Of a stretch of 64,000 nucleotides of DNA, positions 9,901 to 18,709 are shown piece by piece. This DNA comes from CAIWHR01 sp963836265. Its GTDB lineage: Bacteria > Pseudomonadota > Gammaproteobacteria > Burkholderiales > Casimicrobiaceae. The stretch spans positions 434,001 to 498,000 of the forward strand of contig CAWIIO010000002.1 of NCBI GenBank assembly GCA_963836265.1, in the 5' to 3' direction. Position numbers and translations under genes: made by a program. The first letter of the stretch is position 1; every line of letters begins with the position of its first letter. A model generated the notes under the pieces. The model did no database searches. It was not told the origin of the DNA and was given only the letters and a program-made list of their open reading frames with translations.

Positions 9901-11552
9901 GATTCGCTGTCGCGCAATTGCCGTTCGGCCCGTTTGCGCTCGGTGATGTCGCGAGCGACGGCGAACAGGCCGAACGTGTTGCCATCGACGTCCCGAAGCG
10001 GTCCCTTCGTGCTCAGGAACGTCCGGGGCCCGCTCGCGGTGGGCAGCGTTTCCTCGTAGGTGATCGGGCGGTTCTCCGCCAGCACCCGGCGGTCGACCGC
10101 CGCGATGCGCGCCGCATCCTCCGGGCAGAACACCGCATGGTCGTCCTGGCCCAGCATGGCGGTGCGATCCTTGCCCACTACCCGCGCGGCCTCGTGATTG
10201 AAGAACAGGTACCGGCCGTCGAGATCCTTGGCGACGATCGCATCGGCCGAGGCCGCGGCAATCGACTCGAGCAACTGCAGCGCGGAGAGCTTTTCGGCCA
10301 GGATTTCGCGGATGTGCAGCGAGGCGGCGAGAGCGTCGCGTTGGCGGAGTGCGACCACGCCGGCGGCGGTCGCGAGCAGCGCGAGAACGCCTGCCAGCAC
10401 GATCCACAGCGCATCGGAGGCGGCCTCGGCGTAGACCTCGGATCGGTCGATCTTCGCGACGAGGAACCAGTCGGTGCCGAGGATCTCCCGGACGACGCCG
10501 AAGACCGGAACGTGCCGGTAGTCACGGCCCTCGAGCACGGCGCCCGACTTCGCTGCGTCGCGCGCGGCCTGTGCCGCCAGTCCGGGTCCCCGCACCGGCA
10601 TCCGGAGCACGCCGGCGGCGCCGTTCCGGTAGCGCAGGCGGCTCAGGAACTCGATCTCGTCCCCAGCGCGGCGAAAGAGAAACGCTTCGCTGCTCGCGCT
10701 TAGCGTCGGCCACGTCTGTAGCATCGCGTGAAGCTTTGCGTCCGGATCCGAGCGCAGGACGATGACGGGGCCGGCGCGCCCCTCGGCCGACGGCAGCGCG
10801 GTCACGAAGTCCAGGCGCAGCAGCCCGCCAGCGTCCCGGTAGGGGCCGACGGACAACACGTCGTTGGTTGGCGCGACCTTCCGGGCGGCCGAGCGCAGCA
10901 CCGGGTCGATGGCCGCGCCGTCGTCCTCCCATCCGGGGAGGGGCGCTCCGTCTCCGTCCAAAAGGAACACCGCCTGGTAGCCGAAGGCCCTGCGGAAATC
11001 GTCGAGGCGGCGCTGCAACTGGTTGAAGCTCGCCGCGTCGCCGCTGTCTCGCCAGACGCCGTAGAGCCGGGTCCAGGACAGGCTGGATTGCGCCAGGTGC
11101 GCGTCGCGGAAGCGCTCGTCCAGCCAGCTCTCGATCTGCTGCATCTTGAGGTCGGCGATGGCCCGCAGCCGGGCGCCTTCCTTGGCCTTCTCCTGAACGA
11201 CGACTTGCGCGACGCCGACCGCCATCAGCGCCATGATGGCCAGGGCGAGAAACAGCAGCGGCATGATCACCGCTCGCAGCCCCGCGTGCGACACGGCCCG
11301 TTCGCCGCGGCCGAGAAGGCGGCGCATCAGCCGGTAAAGCAGCAGCGAGGTGACCGCGACGAATAGCCAACCCTTCACGGTGCTCGCCAGCGCCACTTGC
11401 GCCGGATCTCCGAAGAGCCAGGCGATCGCCTTGTCCGACAGCAGGATCCACAGCGCGGCGAACGCGGCGTAGGGCACGACGACGGTCAGGATCGCCATCG
11501 TGGTGCGAGCCTCGGGGGCAGCGAACCGCGCAGGGGGCGATTCTTGGAGCAT
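6921..11552 (-). CDS. Hybrid sensor histidine kinase (PAS x4, REC, Hpt)
   Basis: A 1543-residue inner-membrane signalling kinase. Hydrophobic segments near the N-terminus (for example VVVPYAAFAALWILLS and VIMPLLFLALAIMALMAVGV) and near residue 350 flank a probable periplasmic sensor. Four PAS domains follow, several ending in DITERK-type linkers. The dimerisation helix carries the phospho-accepting His at about residue 962 (NMSHEIRTPMNAIVGL). The ATPase domain shows DTGIGV and GGTGLGLAI. A receiver domain has Asp at about 1255 (LILMDIQMPELDG), and an Hpt domain has His at about 1404 (LAHALRGAAG). All four phosphorelay residues are therefore on one chain. It begins 29 bases after the HD-GYP regulator gene, so the pair is probably one operon and the regulator a likely phosphate acceptor. 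ATG 11552 is chosen; a later ATG (MAILTVV) is possible. Confidence 0.93.
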   Translation of the reverse strand: MLQESPPARFAAPEARTTMAILTVVVPYAAFAALWILLSDKAIAWLFGDPAQVALASTVKGWLFVAVTSLLLYRLMRRLLGRGERAVSHAGLRAVIMPLLFLALAIMALMAVGVAQVVVQEKAKEGARLRAIADLKMQQIESWLDERFRDAHLAQSSLSWTRLYGVWRDSGDAASFNQLQRRLDDFRRAFGYQAVFLLDGDGAPLPGWEDDGAAIDPVLRSAARKVAPTNDVLSVGPYRDAGGLLRLDFVTALPSAEGRAGPVIVLRSDPDAKLHAMLQTWPTLSASSEAFLFRRAGDEIEFLSRLRYRNGAAGVLRMPVRGPGLAAQAARDAAKSGAVLEGRDYRHVPVFGVVREILGTDWFLVAKIDRSEVYAEAASDALWIVLAGVLALLATAAGVVALRQRDALAASLHIREILAEKLSALQLLESIAAASADAIVAKDLDGRYLFFNHEAARVVGKDRTAMLGQDDHAVFCPEDAARIAAVDRRVLAENRPITYEETLPTASGPRTFLSTKGPLRDVDGNTFGLFAVARDITERKRAERQLRDSESSLARAQAIAQVGNWRLDLVTGEAICSDETYRMLGVPLGAPMNLQRFVGRIHSQDLQRVLAAKEASLRGSSYDMEHRIAVDGETRWVRVKGGVTSFVDGRPVAAFGTMQDITERKKAEAELRESEARFRQLFDSAPIPMVIVGMDGTLRGYNSHFVQTFGYTHEDVPTLDAWWPLAYPDPAYRRWAVETWNAALRAAGETDSKIPPSEYRVTCKNGEVRTMVVSGTVFSDHFMVTAFDVTERKAAEDQLRKLSLAIEQSPESVVITGTDASIEYVNEAFCRVTGYSREEVIGNNPRVLSSGKTPRETYEDMWESLLHGRSWKGQFHNRRKDGSDYVEFAHVAPIRQPDGRVTHYVAVKEDVSEKKRIGAELDRYRFHLEDLVEARTAALADARKRAEDANRAKSTFLANMSHEIRTPMNAIVGLTHLLQRAGVAPEQSEWLRKIDTAAHHLLAIINDVLDLSKIEADRMVLEESDFELQTLLENVGALIAEQARAKGLEVEVDVDPAPLWLSGDLTRLRQALLNYAGNALKFTERGSVALRARVAADDGEWLTLHFEVEDTGIGVAQEKIPHLFEAFEQGDASTTRRYGGTGLGLAITRQLALLMGGAAGVTSEPGRGSTFWFTARVRRGHDSRVAAPGEARDVETELREHHSGARLLLVEDNPINLEVALELLYGVGLTADTARDGREAVAMAGAGAYDLILMDIQMPELDGLQATRAIRALPGRESTPILALTANVFADDRDACLRAGMNAFVAKPVEPRALYRVLLEWLPDTAVAPLVEAPAAIAADDARRERLLRIPGLDGERGLGAVRGNVAKYAQLLLLFADGHAEDVARLTACHRDGEIAELGRLAHALRGAAGNLGASRVFAAARALEAAARQEASRDELERWTAELCESLSSLIEGIRDALGEVPAMTVDVDRKRVAEVLASLGALLETGDVAADDLAREEANLLRAALGIPAEALLQRIAAYDFESALRALRAATPEFEVAAG

Positions 11553-11581
11553 GGAAGCCGCCGTCGCTTGTTCGCGCCGGT

Positions 11582-12706
11582 TCAGCTCTCGTCCCGGTTG
11601 CGTTGCGCGATGGCGACGAACTCGTCGAACGTGGCGACGAACGCGTCCGTAATATCGGGATCGAAGTGCCGACCACGGTCGGCGATGATGATGGTCCGCG
11701 CCTCGGCGAAGGACATCGCGGCCTTGTAGACGCGCTTCGAGATGAGCGCGTCGAACACGTCGGCCAGCGCCATCAGGCGCGCCGAAATGGGGATGACGTC
11801 TCCGGCCAGGCCGTCCGGATAGCCCGCGCCGTTCCACTTCTCGTGGTGCCAGTGCGCGATCTCCTTCGCGAGGACGAGGAAGTCCGCCGTGCCGCCGGCG
11901 TCCTTCTCGGCGCGCTCGATCGCGTCGGAACCGAGCTTCGCGTGGGTCTTCATCACCTCCCATTCCGCGGGCGTCAGCGGGCCCGGCTTCAACAGGATCT
12001 GGTCGGGGATGCCGACCTTGCCGATGTCGTGCAGCGGCGCCGACTTCGTCAGGAGCTCGATGTTGCGCTCGGAGAAAAACGCGGAAAAGCGCGGGTGGTC
12101 GCTGAGCTTCGTCGCCAGCGTGCGCACGTAGGCCTGCGTGCGGCTGATGTGATCGCCGGTTTCGATGTCGCGGGTCTCGGCGAGACAGGCGAGCGCCCGG
12201 ATGCCGACGTCCTGGATCCGCTGGTTCTCATCCAAGCGACGCGCCACCTCGGCTTCGAGGAACGCATTCTCGTCGCGCAACCAGGCTCTGGCCTTCTGCG
12301 CCTCGATCTGGGTGCGCACCCGGGCCAGCACCACGCCGGGCACGACGGGCTTGGTGATGTAGTCGGCGGCGCCGAGCTCGAGCCCTCGCTCCTCGTCGTG
12401 GGGGTCGAGCAGCGTGGTGAGGAAGATGACCGCGATGTCGCGGGTCGCGGGCTCGGCGCGCAGCTGGCGCAACACCTCGTAGCCGTCCATCTCCGGCATC
12501 ATCACGTCGAGCAGGATGAGATCGGGACGGGGTTCCCGGGCCGCGTAGCGAAGCGCCGCCCGTCCCGAGTTTGCCGCCCGGACCCGATAGCCGGCGAGAC
12601 GGAGGACTTCGCTCAGCACGCCGAGGTTCTCGGCGACGTCGTCGACGATCAGCAGCGTGCCCGCCGTGGCGAGCGCACTGGCAGGCTTGATGACGGACGC
12701 ATCCAT
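11582..12706 (-). CDS. Response regulator with HD-GYP cyclic-di-GMP phosphodiesterase domain
   Basis: A 374-residue RpfG-type protein. The receiver domain occupies about residues 17-135, with phospho-Asp in LILLDVMMPEMDGYE. A coiled-coil linker leads to the HD-GYP domain, with metal-binding HDIGK (PLHDIGKVGIPD) and HHEKWNGAGYPDGL. HD-GYP proteins hydrolyse cyclic di-GMP to pGpG or GMP, lowering the second messenger and altering biofilm and motility behaviour. Start at 12706 has a GGGGAT sequence about 6 bases upstream; the frame extends to 12742. It is the first gene of the two-gene operon with the hybrid kinase. Signal and targets are unknown. Confidence 0.93.
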   Translation of the reverse strand: MDASVIKPASALATAGTLLIVDDVAENLGVLSEVLRLAGYRVRAANSGRAALRYAAREPRPDLILLDVMMPEMDGYEVLRQLRAEPATRDIAVIFLTTLLDPHDEERGLELGAADYITKPVVPGVVLARVRTQIEAQKARAWLRDENAFLEAEVARRLDENQRIQDVGIRALACLAETRDIETGDHISRTQAYVRTLATKLSDHPRFSAFFSERNIELLTKSAPLHDIGKVGIPDQILLKPGPLTPAEWEVMKTHAKLGSDAIERAEKDAGGTADFLVLAKEIAHWHHEKWNGAGYPDGLAGDVIPISARLMALADVFDALISKRVYKAAMSFAEARTIIIADRGRHFDPDITDAFVATFDEFVAIAQRNRDES

Positions 12707-13390
12707 ACGCTTATCCCCGAGTCGCGGCGGGCCGCGCGTCAAGAACCGGATGCCCCGCAGGATCCGTTGAGGCTCGGGTTATCGGCGCTACGCGCAGCGC
12801 AGCAATTGTCGTGCCTCAAGCAGGCTCGGGATGGGTTGCCGGCGGCGGCGGACCGGGGTTGCGGCGCTGAACGACCGGGAGGCGCCAACGGATCGTTTGC
12901 CTCTCAGCACGGCCGAACCCGAGCGCAATCGTCGGCCTTTCCGCGGGGGCACACTCCGTCGCGCGGCTGATACCCTTCACCGACGTCCTTTTCTGCCGCG
13001 CTTGGGAACCGTCGTTGGACGGGAATCGGCTGGGCGATCGCGTGGGCGCGCCGAAGAAAGAACTGAAACTTCGGCCCGATCGGCGCCGCGGCGGCGAAAT
13101 GCAGCGTGGGGTGCGGCATCGAACTCGCTTGCCACGGCGAAACCGCGACCGTTGGCGTAGTCGGACCGACCACCGCCGACGCTCGCCGCCGGCGCACCGT
13201 CTGCAACCAACGGACGTCGTCGCCGCAACGCGAGCTTGAGGTGGGTCAAGGCGGCCGGGCGCGCCGCGGACCACCATCCGATGGTCGCGCCGCGAGCGGC
13301 GCTTCGGGGTTTGGCCATGACCCGAGAGATCAAATCGTCGCGTCCGCCATGCGGCGCGAACGCTGCCGGCGCCGGCACCGCCGCCGCGTC
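12707..13390. other. Intergenic region between divergent operons, no gene seen
   Basis: About 680 bases between the divergent HD-GYP regulator and acyl-CoA ligase genes. Several open frames cross it on both strands, but they give Arg/Pro-rich translations typical of non-coding high-GC DNA. It presumably holds both promoters; I could not pick convincing boxes. Confidence 0.5.
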
Positions 13391-14836
13391 ATGACGATCA
13401 ATGCGGCCGCCGTTCTTCTCGGCGGTCACGATCCGCAACGAACCGCGCTCGTCTGCGGCGGCGAGCACATCACTTACGGCGAGTTGCGCGACGCCGTCGC
13501 GCGCGCAGCGGCCGACTGGCTGCGGCGCGGCCTCGAGCCGGGCGACCGGGTCGCGGTGAAGCTCCCCGATGGCGTCGCGTGGGTGACGGCGTTTCTGGGC
13601 GCGATCTGGGCCGGCGGGGTTGCCGTCGGCGTCAACCCGCGTCTTGCCACGATCGAGTGGACCGCGATCCTGAGCGAGGCGGGCTTCCGCTGGATCCTCG
13701 CCGAGTCGGGCGACGGAACGCTTGCCCCCTACCACGACCTGATCGTCACGCTCGACCCTTGGCGGCGCGCGGCGGCGCAAGCGACGCCCGTCGCGCCGCG
13801 GCCGATGGACGAGGAAGCCCCTGCATTCTGGGGCCACTCGTCGGGAACGTCCGGCAAACCCAAAGCCGTCGTGCATCCGCAGCGCTTCGCGTTGCATTGC
13901 CAGCGCGTCGCGGCCGAGGTCCTGAGCGTGGGACCCGGCGATCGGCTGTTCGCGACCTCGAAGCTCTTCTTCGCGTATCCGCAGGCGAACAGCCTGTTTT
14001 CGGGGCTCAAGCTGGGCGCGACCGTGATCCTCGAAGCGGACTGGCCGACGGCGGCCAGCGCGACCGCGGTCGTCGGGCGCGAGCGGCCGACGGTGTTCTT
14101 CACCGTGCCGTCGATGTATCGCGTGCTGCTGAACGAGGGTCATGCGCCGCGCTTCCGGCACTCGGGCATCCGCGTCTGCGTATCGGCGGGCGAGGCGCTG
14201 CCCGCCGCTCTGCGCGCCGGGTGGCGCAAGGCGACGGGGCTTTCGATCGTCGACGGCTATGGCGCGTCGGAGACACTTTGCCTGGTGCTCGTCAACGCCG
14301 ACGACGGCGAAGGCTTCGTCCCGGCGCCCGGAGTCGAATTGCGCGCGCGGAATCTTGACCCGGGCACCGCCCCGACCCGGCTCTCCCTCCGCGCGCCCAC
14401 GCTCTCGCTCGGCTATTTCAACCGTCCCGACGCGCAGGCCGAATACTTTCGCGACGGCGCGTTCTGTCCCGCCGACCTTTTCGAGCGCACGGCGGGCGGC
14501 CGCTGGCGCTTCGGCGGACGCGAGGATTCGCTCGTGAAGGTGCGCGGCCGCTGGGTCGATCTCGCCGCGCTGGAGGAGCGCCTCGCCGCTGCGTCGTCCG
14601 CCATCGTCGAGGGGGCCGCCGTCACCGTGCCCGATGCCGACGGCGTCGGCGGCGTGGCGTTCTTCTACGTCGCGAGACCCGAAGGGGCCGCGGCCGCTGC
14701 AAGCGCCTTGCAGGCCTGCATCGAACCGCTGCCGCCGCACCAGCGCCCGTGCTGCCTCCATGCCGTTCCGGCGCTGCCGCGCACCGCGACGGGCAAGCTC
14801 ATGCGGCGCAAGCTGCAGGAGATGCACGCGGCGTGA
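13391..14836 (+). CDS. Acyl-CoA synthetase, benzoate-CoA-ligase-like
   Basis: A 481-residue ANL-superfamily adenylating enzyme. The phosphate-binding A3 motif is SSGTSGKPKAVVH (about residue 150). Further marks are FFTVPSMYRVLLN, VDGYGASETL (adenine-binding region), and the hinge GGREDSLVKVRGRWVDL. The C-terminal catalytic Lys lies in RTATGKLMRRKLQ. It activates a carboxylic acid as acyl-AMP and then acyl-CoA. Overall pattern resembles benzoate-CoA ligases, but it is shorter than the usual 510-530 residues, so aromatic acid specificity is only a suggestion. ATG 13391 is chosen because it opens directly before the family N-terminus. No aromatic-degradation genes are adjacent. Confidence 0.85.
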   Translation: MTINAAAVLLGGHDPQRTALVCGGEHITYGELRDAVARAAADWLRRGLEPGDRVAVKLPDGVAWVTAFLGAIWAGGVAVGVNPRLATIEWTAILSEAGFRWILAESGDGTLAPYHDLIVTLDPWRRAAAQATPVAPRPMDEEAPAFWGHSSGTSGKPKAVVHPQRFALHCQRVAAEVLSVGPGDRLFATSKLFFAYPQANSLFSGLKLGATVILEADWPTAASATAVVGRERPTVFFTVPSMYRVLLNEGHAPRFRHSGIRVCVSAGEALPAALRAGWRKATGLSIVDGYGASETLCLVLVNADDGEGFVPAPGVELRARNLDPGTAPTRLSLRAPTLSLGYFNRPDAQAEYFRDGAFCPADLFERTAGGRWRFGGREDSLVKVRGRWVDLAALEERLAAASSAIVEGAAVTVPDADGVGGVAFFYVARPEGAAAAASALQACIEPLPPHQRPCCLHAVPALPRTATGKLMRRKLQEMHAA

Positions 14837-14860
14837 CGCGCGTGTCGGCGGTCCGGCGCT

Positions 14861-15427
14861 TCAGGCGCGCCCGGGCCGCAGCAGGTCGATCCCGAGATCG
14901 TTTTCGTACGGAGGGACGTTGCACTCGACGACGTCGCCTGGCGCGAGTTCGAGCCGGAGGCCGACGATGTCGGCATGCACCGGCAATTGCGCGACGCAGC
15001 GGTCCGCGAGCACGGCCGCCCGGACGACCGCCGCGCCGCGCCGCGACAGGTAAACCAGCGCGCGCGCGAGCGAGTGCCCGAGGTAGAGGACGTCGTCGAC
15101 GACGAGCACCGTCGAGCGCCTGATGTCCCGCGCCGCGAATTCGAGAGTCTCGGTGAGCTCGGTTTCGGGGTGCAGCAGCGCGAGGTCGTCGGCGTAGCGG
15201 GAGAGCTTCAGCTCGAAGCGCGGCACGTCGAGCGCGTGCAGCGCCCGCAGTCGAGCCTGCAGGAGCAACGCGAGCGGCGCGCCGCGGCGCAGGATTCCGA
15301 GGAGCACGGGGTCGTCGGCGCCGCGCAGCGACGCCGCGGCCTGCGCGGCCATCCGGTCGAGCACGGTCTCGACGGCGCGGCGATCGTAGAGGCAGAACCG
15401 TTCGCCGGGCGGCGGGTGCGGCGGCAT
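14861..15427 (-). CDS. PyrR-like phosphoribosyltransferase-family protein
   Basis: A 188-residue type I PRTase-fold protein. The PRPP-binding loop region is TVLVVDDVLYLGHSLARAL (near residues 105-123), matching the VLVDDVLxTGxT pattern of PyrR/UPRTase proteins, though the usual Thr after Gly is replaced by His. Upstream, GILRRGAPLALLL matches the 'RG' loop of the family. PyrR regulates pyrimidine genes in some bacteria and has uracil phosphoribosyltransferase activity; this protein could be regulatory or degenerate. It begins 19 bases after ppdK and is almost certainly co-transcribed with it, an unusual pairing that suggests a tie between nucleotide state and PEP/pyruvate cycling. Confidence 0.75.
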   Translation of the reverse strand: MPPHPPPGERFCLYDRRAVETVLDRMAAQAAASLRGADDPVLLGILRRGAPLALLLQARLRALHALDVPRFELKLSRYADDLALLHPETELTETLEFAARDIRRSTVLVVDDVLYLGHSLARALVYLSRRGAAVVRAAVLADRCVAQLPVHADIVGLRLELAPGDVVECNVPPYENDLGIDLLRPGRA

Positions 15428-15446
15428 CGTGCCGATGGTACCGCCT

Positions 15447-18245
15447 TCAGGCGAAGAGGTGCTCGCCGTATTCGCCTTCGCGGATTGTCGCCTGGGCCGC
15501 GGCGAGCCGTGCGATCGGCACCCGCGGCGCCGAGCACGACACGTAATCGAGCCCGGCCCAGTGGCAGAAGCGGATCGAGTCCGGATGCCCGCCGTGCTCG
15601 CCGCAGATGCCGATGACGAGATCGGGGCGCGCCCCCCGCCCCCAGTCGACGGCAAGCTTCATCAGCCGGCCGACGCCCTTGACGTCCAGCACCTCGAACG
15701 GGTTGTCGCGCAGGATGCCGGTCTCGAGGTAGAGCGGCAGGAACTTGTTCTCGGCATCCTCGCGGGAGAACGAGAACGTCGCCTGCGAGAGGTCGTTGGT
15801 GCCGAAGGAAAAGAATTCGGCGACTTCGGCCAGCGGCGCCGCGCGCAGGCACGCGCGCACGACCTCCACCATGGTTCCGAACTTGAAGCGCAGCTTGACG
15901 TTCTCTCGCGCCTCGATTTCCGCCTGAAGGGCATCGACCATCGTCTTCACGCGCTTGAGTTCCTCGGGCGTCGCGACCTGCGGCACCATGATCTCCGGAT
16001 GCGCGTCGATGCCTTCCTTCGCGCACTCGGCCGCCGCTTCGAGGATCGCCCGGATCTGCATTTCGTAGATCTCGGGATACGTGATCCCCAGCCGCACCCC
16101 GCGGTGTCCCAGCATCGGGTTCACCTCGGAGAGGAGGTGGACCTTCTTGAGGAGCGCCTCGCGGCGCGCGAGCAGCGTGCCGTCGCGCTCGGTCTCGCGG
16201 TAGTGCGCGAGGCTCTGCTGCAGTTTCCCGAGGCTCTCGACGTAATCGCGCGGCAGCTCCGGGTCGAGGAGCTTCAACGTGTCGGGAAGCTCGGCGATCG
16301 TGCGGGTCGTGCGCTGCAGCTGCCGCAGCTGGCTGATCTCGAACTCGAGCTGCGAGGCCGTCGGCAGGAACTCGTGCATCGGCGGATCGAGCAGCCGCAC
16401 CGTGACCGGCAGCCCGGACATCGCCTTGAAGATGCCCTTGAAATCGCTGCGCTGGATCGGCAGCAACCGGTCGAGTGCCGCGCGCCGTGCTTCCTTGGTA
16501 TCGGCGAGGATCATCTCCTGCACGATCGGCAGCCGGGCGCTGTCGTTGAACATCCGTTCGGTGCGGCAAAGGCCGATGCCCATCGCGCCGTACTGCCGCG
16601 CGCGCGCCGCGTCGCGCGGCGTGTCCGCGTTGGCGAGCACGGCAAGGCGCGCCGCATCGTCGGCCCACGCGAGGAGCGTCGCGAGTTCGGTGAAGACCTT
16701 CGCCTCGACGGTCGGGATCTCGCCCGCGTAGACGTTGCCGGTCGAGCCGTCGATGGTGACGACGTCCCCTTCTTTCAGCGTCGTGCCGCCGACTTCCGCA
16801 CGGCGCTCGCGCACGTCGATCCGGATCGCTTCGCAGCCGGAGACGCAGGGCTTGCCCATCCCGCGCGCGACGACCGCCGCGTGCGAGGTCTTGCCCCCGC
16901 GCGAGGTGAGGATCGCCTGCGCGGCGAAGAAGCCGTGGATGTCCTCGGGTTTGGTCTCCTCGCGCACCAGGACCACTTTCTCGCCCAGCTTGCCGCGCTG
17001 CTCGGCGGTGTCGGCGTCGAAGACGATCTTGCCGGACGCGGCGCCGGGCGACGCGGGAAGCCCTTGCGCGAGCGGTGTGGCCTTGTGCGCCGGGTCGAGC
17101 GTAGGCACGAGCAACTGCTCGAGCAGCGTCGGATTGATGCGGGTCAGCGCGCGCTCCCTCGACACGAGCCCGCTGCCGGACATCTCGACCGACGTGATCA
17201 CCATCGCCCGCGCGTTCATCTTGCCGTTGCGCGTCTGCAGGCAGTAGAGGCGGCCCTTCTCGATCGTGAACTCGAAGTCCTGGACCTCCTTGTAGTGCGC
17301 CTCGAGCTTGTCGCGCAGCTCGATCAGTTGCCGGTGCAGGTCCGGCATTTCGTGTGTCATCGCGGCGATCGGCTTGGGCGTGCGGATGCCGGCGACGACG
17401 TCCTCGCCCTGGGCGTTGGTGAGGTACTCGCCGTAGATCGCGTTCTCGCCGGTGCCTGGATTGCGGGTGAAGCCCACGCCGGTCGCCGAATCGTCGCCCA
17501 GGTTGCCGAACACCATCGTCACGACGTTGACCGCGGTGCCGTTGGCCATGTCTCGGGTGATCTTGAACTGGCGCCGGTAATCGACGGCGCGCTTGCCGTT
17601 CCAGGACCTGAACACGGCCTCGATCGAGCGTTGGAGCTGCTCGTACGGATCGGCGGGAAACGGCTGCCCGGTGTGCAACCGGTAGACTTCGACGAAGGCG
17701 TCGCCAACCTCCGCGAGCGCGTCCGCGGTGAGATCGACGTCCTGCACGGCGCCGTATTTCTCCTTGATCGCCGTCATCGCGGCGTCGAAAGCATCGTCGG
17801 GAATCCCCATCGCGATCTTGCCGAAGAGCTGGACGAAGCGCCGCCACGCGTCCCGGGCGAAGCGCGGGTTCCCGGTCTTGGCCGTCAAGCCTTCGAGCGT
17901 CGCTTCGTTGAGCCCGAGGTTCAGGATCGTGTCCATCATCCCCGGCATCGACATCGCCGAGCCGGAACGGACCGAAACGAGCAGCGGGTTCGCCGCGTCG
18001 CCGAAGCGCTTTCCCGTCTTTCGCTCGAGCCCTGCGATCTGCGCGCGGACGTCGGCCATCAGGCCCTCGGGCAGCCGGTTGGCTTCGAGATAGGCGAGGC
18101 AGGCCGCCGTGGTGATGACGAACCCCGGCGGCACGTTGAGGCCGATCTGCGTCATTGCGCAGAGGTTCGCGCCCTTGCCGCCGAGCAGCATCTTGTCGCT
18201 CGCGTCGCCGTCGTCGAAGGTATAGATGAATCTTCGCCCGCTCAT
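15447..18245 (-). CDS. ppdK: Pyruvate, phosphate dikinase
   Basis: This 932-residue cytoplasmic enzyme interconverts pyruvate + ATP + Pi and PEP + AMP + PPi. The N-terminal nucleotide-binding part begins MSGRRFIYTFDDGDASDKML and has GGKGANLCAM and VRSGSAMSMPGMMDTILN. The phospho-His domain shows the catalytic His in GGKTSHAAVVARGMGKP. The C-terminal PEP/pyruvate barrel has the catalytic Cys in GICGEHGGHPDSI. Length is slightly above the usual 870-900. Start at 18245 is fixed by the conserved N-terminus. The PyrR-like gene follows within 19 bases. PPDK lets the cell run gluconeogenesis or PPi-linked glycolysis; no dedicated regulatory kinase/phosphatase of the plant type is seen. Confidence 0.95.
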   Translation of the reverse strand: MSGRRFIYTFDDGDASDKMLLGGKGANLCAMTQIGLNVPPGFVITTAACLAYLEANRLPEGLMADVRAQIAGLERKTGKRFGDAANPLLVSVRSGSAMSMPGMMDTILNLGLNEATLEGLTAKTGNPRFARDAWRRFVQLFGKIAMGIPDDAFDAAMTAIKEKYGAVQDVDLTADALAEVGDAFVEVYRLHTGQPFPADPYEQLQRSIEAVFRSWNGKRAVDYRRQFKITRDMANGTAVNVVTMVFGNLGDDSATGVGFTRNPGTGENAIYGEYLTNAQGEDVVAGIRTPKPIAAMTHEMPDLHRQLIELRDKLEAHYKEVQDFEFTIEKGRLYCLQTRNGKMNARAMVITSVEMSGSGLVSRERALTRINPTLLEQLLVPTLDPAHKATPLAQGLPASPGAASGKIVFDADTAEQRGKLGEKVVLVREETKPEDIHGFFAAQAILTSRGGKTSHAAVVARGMGKPCVSGCEAIRIDVRERRAEVGGTTLKEGDVVTIDGSTGNVYAGEIPTVEAKVFTELATLLAWADDAARLAVLANADTPRDAARARQYGAMGIGLCRTERMFNDSARLPIVQEMILADTKEARRAALDRLLPIQRSDFKGIFKAMSGLPVTVRLLDPPMHEFLPTASQLEFEISQLRQLQRTTRTIAELPDTLKLLDPELPRDYVESLGKLQQSLAHYRETERDGTLLARREALLKKVHLLSEVNPMLGHRGVRLGITYPEIYEMQIRAILEAAAECAKEGIDAHPEIMVPQVATPEELKRVKTMVDALQAEIEARENVKLRFKFGTMVEVVRACLRAAPLAEVAEFFSFGTNDLSQATFSFSREDAENKFLPLYLETGILRDNPFEVLDVKGVGRLMKLAVDWGRGARPDLVIGICGEHGGHPDSIRFCHWAGLDYVSCSAPRVPIARLAAAQATIREGEYGEHLFA

Positions 18246-18709
18246 TGCGCTACCCCGCGATTCGATTTTGGATTCCCGAGGGCGGGCCACGACGCTTACG
18301 CCCTGTGGACGATTTTCTCGCTGCGGTGGGGGCGCCAGACTGATGTGGGTCAACAGGTTGTCCACGACGCGAAGTTGTGCACGACCCGTTGTTCGCTTGA
18401 CGCCGGTCAAAGCGAACCGGTCCCGGTGGCCGTAGGCTGATCGGGCAGGGCCGTGATGGCGGGTTGGGGCGCGGTTGGGCAGCTCCCGCGAACCCCCCGC
18501 AAAGAGTGGCGGCGCCCGGCCCGGGTGCCGGTAGAGTCGAGTCGGGGCGTTGATGCTGCGGCGCGGCAACGGCGGCGCCCGAGGCGCCGCGGCCACAAAA
18601 TGTTGTGCGGCGCGGACTGTCGACCACAGGGCGTTGTATCCGGGTCCACCTGGACAAAAGCCCGAGGCTGTACTAAACCTCAAGGGAGCCCACGGCTCGA
18701 GGGGGAACG
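18246..18709. other. Divergent promoter region of ppdK and a small membrane protein
   Basis: About 460 bases without a convincing gene between divergently transcribed ppdK and the 59-residue membrane protein. It must contain the ppdK promoter and 5' leader. No clear -35/-10 pair stands out. Confidence 0.45.

Noticed and set aside
15208..18440. Large open frames on both strands through ppdK
   Set aside because: The 932-residue PPDK reading has all catalytic motifs. The others are Arg/Ala-rich shadows.
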